From: Paraburkholderia hospita
GTDB taxonomy: Bacteria; Pseudomonadota; Gammaproteobacteria; Burkholderiales; Burkholderiaceae
Direction: 5' to 3'
Assembly (NCBI RefSeq): GCF_002902965.1
Contig: NZ_CP026107.1
Span: 1,798,001 to 1,862,000 of the forward strand
Length of the DNA: 64,000 nt
Shown piece by piece: positions 62,097-64,000 of the stretch. The notes below the pieces were generated by a model, which saw only the letters and a list, made by a program, of their open reading frames with translations, ran no database searches and had not been told where the DNA came from. Numbering within the stretch: the first letter of the stretch is position 1; each line of letters begins with the position of its first letter. Both the position numbers and the translations under genes were made by a program.

Positions 62097-62974
62097 GTCT
62101 CCTCCCGGCGCAAGCGCATGAACAGATTGCCGAGCCCTTGCGGCATCAGCCGGATTACGACGATGACCGTCACGAGCAGGCCGATCTGCCCGAACAGCTG
62201 ACCGTAGGACGCGGTGAGCGCGGTCTGGATGATCGCCAGCACGCCCGCCGCCGGCGTCGTTCCAGCAATCACATTCGCGCCCCCGACGACCACCGAGACA
62301 AACGCCTGCACGATGAAGTTGCTGCCCATCGTCGGCACTGCCGTCATGGTCGGCGCGTATAGCGCGCCCGTGAGTCCGGCGAGTCCCGCGCCCAGCGCGA
62401 AGGTCAGCGTGTAGAGACGATCCGTGCGCAAACCAAGGCATTGCGCAATGTTGGCATTCTGAATCGTCGCGCGCGCACAGACGCCGTAGTTGGTCTTGAA
62501 GAACAGTAGATAAAGCGCGAACAGAATGCAAAGCGCGATCAACGGCAGCACCGCGCGATACGTCGAGAACGAATACTCGCCGAGCGAGAACGCGCCGAAC
62601 GGCGTGCCGATGCCTTCGAGCGACGGACCGGCGACGAGCAGCATGGTCTGCTGCACGATCAGGCTGATGGCCCACGTCGCCACGACGGAATCGAACAGGC
62701 GGTCATAAAGATGACGAATCACCAGCCGCTCGATCACGACGCCCGCAATCGCCGCGGCAAGCGCGCCGAGCAGCATCGCGAGCGGCAGCGGTACGCCGTG
62801 CTTGGCCGTGATGATGGTGACATACGCGCCGCACATGATGAACTCGCCATGCGCGAGATTGATGACGCCCATCATGCCGAAGATCACCGCAAGCCCGAGC
62901 GCGGCCAGCACCAGATACGCAAAGCTGTCGCCGAACTGATAGATCAGCGAATAGAGCACCGACAAGGTGGCCAT
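62093..62974 (-). CDS. urtB: urea/amide ABC transporter permease UrtB type (set 2)
   Basis: This 293-residue permease has about eight helices and GMMGVINLAHGEFIMCGAYV, the LivH/UrtB signature. GGAG lies before the ATG at 62974. It is about 45 percent like its set 1 counterpart by eye in the conserved blocks. It lies 61 bases after the binding-protein gene. Confidence 0.92.
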   Translation of the reverse strand: MATLSVLYSLIYQFGDSFAYLVLAALGLAVIFGMMGVINLAHGEFIMCGAYVTIITAKHGVPLPLAMLLGALAAAIAGVVIERLVIRHLYDRLFDSVVATWAISLIVQQTMLLVAGPSLEGIGTPFGAFSLGEYSFSTYRAVLPLIALCILFALYLLFFKTNYGVCARATIQNANIAQCLGLRTDRLYTLTFALGAGLAGLTGALYAPTMTAVPTMGSNFIVQAFVSVVVGGANVIAGTTPAAGVLAIIQTALTASYGQLFGQIGLLVTVIVVIRLMPQGLGNLFMRLRREET

Positions 62975-63035
62975 GATTGCTCCACTTTCAGAGAACGGGT
63001 GCGCCCTTCGAACCATCCGAGCGCGCCCGTTCGGG

Positions 63036-64000
63036 TCACGACTTCTTCGGCAGATTCGACGGCGTGTACTGACGATGATCCGGCTTGTTCGGCAGATCGC
63101 ATCCCACCTTGCCGAGCCAGTACGGCTGCACGTCGTCCCAGACCTTCGGGATATCGACGGAATGATCGTCCTTCACATGCACGAGATAGATCGTATGGCT
63201 CGCGTGATGGCTCTTCGGGTCGATGCAGACTTTGCCCTGTGCGCCTTCCGTGCAGATGCCGCCGCTCTCCAGCGCCTTGCGCACGGCATCCTGATTGGTG
63301 GACTTCGCCTTTTCGGCTGCCGCCTTGTAGAGATAGATGGCGTCGTAGGCGTTGGCGGCTTCCTGATTGATGTACGGCTCGTTCGGGAACTTCGCGTGAA
63401 AGCGCTTCTTGAAGTCGTTGCTGGCGGGCGTATCGACTTCCTCGACATAGTTCGCGGTCACGTACATGTCCTTCAATGCAGGCGGTTTGAAGCGCTTGTG
63501 CTCATACGCCTGACCGACGTTCACCGAACTCGCCATCGGCAGATTCAGATGTGCCGAGGCCTGCTGCTCGTAGTACGACGCCTGATTCGCGCCGACCAGC
63601 AAGGTCACGACAAAATCGGGCTTGGCCTTCTGGATGTTCTGGATCGTCTGACCGAATTGCGATACCGACAGCGGGATGAACTCCTCGCCCACCATCGTGC
63701 CGCCGTTCTCCTTCACGATGTTGCGCACCCATTCGGCGGAAATCTGCCCGAAGTTGTAGTCGGCGGCGATCGTGTACACCTTCTTGCCGAACTTCTGCAT
63801 CATCCACGGAATCAGCGTCGAGAACTGCTGCTCGGGCACGGCGCCTGTTACGAAGGTATTGGTGTCGCACACACCGCCCTCGTATTGGTTGTCGTACCAG
63901 TAGAGTTGATGCGCGCGATCCATGATGGGACGAATCGCTTCACGCGAAGCGCTGGAGAACGCGCCGAAGATCACGTCCGGCTTGTCGGTCTGAACCAGGC
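63036..64000 (-). CDS. urtA: urea/amide periplasmic binding protein UrtA type (set 2; 5' end outside window)
   Basis: The frame is open to the right edge, so the N-terminal part and signal peptide are missing. The visible 320 residues include WYDNQYEGGVCDTNTFVTG, YTIAADYNFGQISAEWVRNI and the C-terminal CIDPKSHHASHTIYLVHVKD, all typical of UrtA-like proteins. It is a paralog of the binding protein at 51241. As first visible gene of the urt-fmdA-amiC-amiR operon it sets the substrate range of import. Confidence 0.9.
   Translation of the reverse strand, partial: LVQTDKPDVIFGAFSSASREAIRPIMDRAHQLYWYDNQYEGGVCDTNTFVTGAVPEQQFSTLIPWMMQKFGKKVYTIAADYNFGQISAEWVRNIVKENGGTMVGEEFIPLSVSQFGQTIQNIQKAKPDFVVTLLVGANQASYYEQQASAHLNLPMASSVNVGQAYEHKRFKPPALKDMYVTANYVEEVDTPASNDFKKRFHAKFPNEPYINQEAANAYDAIYLYKAAAEKAKSTNQDAVRKALESGGICTEGAQGKVCIDPKSHHASHTIYLVHVKDDHSVDIPKVWDDVQPYWLGKVGCDLPNKPDHRQYTPSNLPKKS

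Overview
The window looks like a chromosomal or chromid segment from a high-GC betaproteobacterium of the order Burkholderiales, most like Paraburkholderia or Caballeronia. The evidence is the GC-rich codon use, the PorB-type porin, the many LysR/GntR/TetR/MarR regulators, the EmrAB-NodT and AaeAB-like efflux sets and the duplicated branched-chain/urea-type ABC transporters. No tRNA, rRNA, CRISPR array or intact insertion sequence was found. The genus is an inference; no marker gene is present.

Left part (1-14.7 kb). The 3' end of a CheV-like gene is followed by a MalT-type LuxR regulator. A tight minus-strand operon (9827 down to 3263) encodes an acyl-CoA synthetase, a MaoC-type (R)-hydratase, a PHA synthase, a phasin, an intracellular PHA depolymerase and a DUF445 membrane protein. 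The synthase and depolymerase are of the medium-chain-length type familiar from pseudomonads, so the operon covers fatty acid activation, polymer synthesis and re-mobilisation. Two Crp/Fnr regulators flank a class II aldolase and a ketopantoate-reductase-like gene, followed by a porin.

Efflux and regulator zone (14.9-30.9 kb). It holds a marR-nodT-emrA-emrB multidrug operon, a small Imm-like membrane protein, a LysR gene, an unrecognised protein, a TetR gene divergent from SnoaL-like and SDR genes with two operator-like palindromes, a FUSC-family exporter, two sensor kinases, a truncated second MalT-like gene and a two-helix potassium channel.

Signalling and efflux island (28.2-37.3 kb). A kinase, a lone winged-helix DNA-binding protein, a ytcA-hlyD-fusC-nodT efflux operon and a pair of FixJ-type response regulators lie close together. 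Four copies of a 20-base inverted-repeat motif sit in front of these units, each oriented with the gene it precedes. Three have a -10-like hexamer exactly 21 bases downstream and the fourth has one 32 bases downstream. I read this as a local FixJ-type regulon.

Secreted-protein operon (38.5-42.8 kb). Five minus-strand genes encode a small beta-rich protein, an astacin metalloprotease, a Sec-exported RNase A-like toxin of the CdiA-CT type and two unrecognised proteins, one of which may be Evf-like. Upstream are two short LuxR-type helix-turn-helix segments in different frames. This is the most accessory-looking part of the window.

Amide/urea nitrogen region (43.2-64 kb). An aldehyde dehydrogenase, MFS transporter and crotonase operon with a divergent GntR gene comes first. 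Next is a complete urea/amide-type ABC transporter with an amidase that keeps the Lys96/Ser171/Ser195 positions of Rhodococcus amidase. It is followed by a cytosolic AmiC-like sensor, a MarR regulator with a palindromic site repeated at the amidase promoter, and a long urtABCDE-fmdA-amiC-amiR-SDR operon that runs off the right edge. Together these would import short amides or urea, hydrolyse them to ammonia and an acid, and sense them through AmiC/AmiR.
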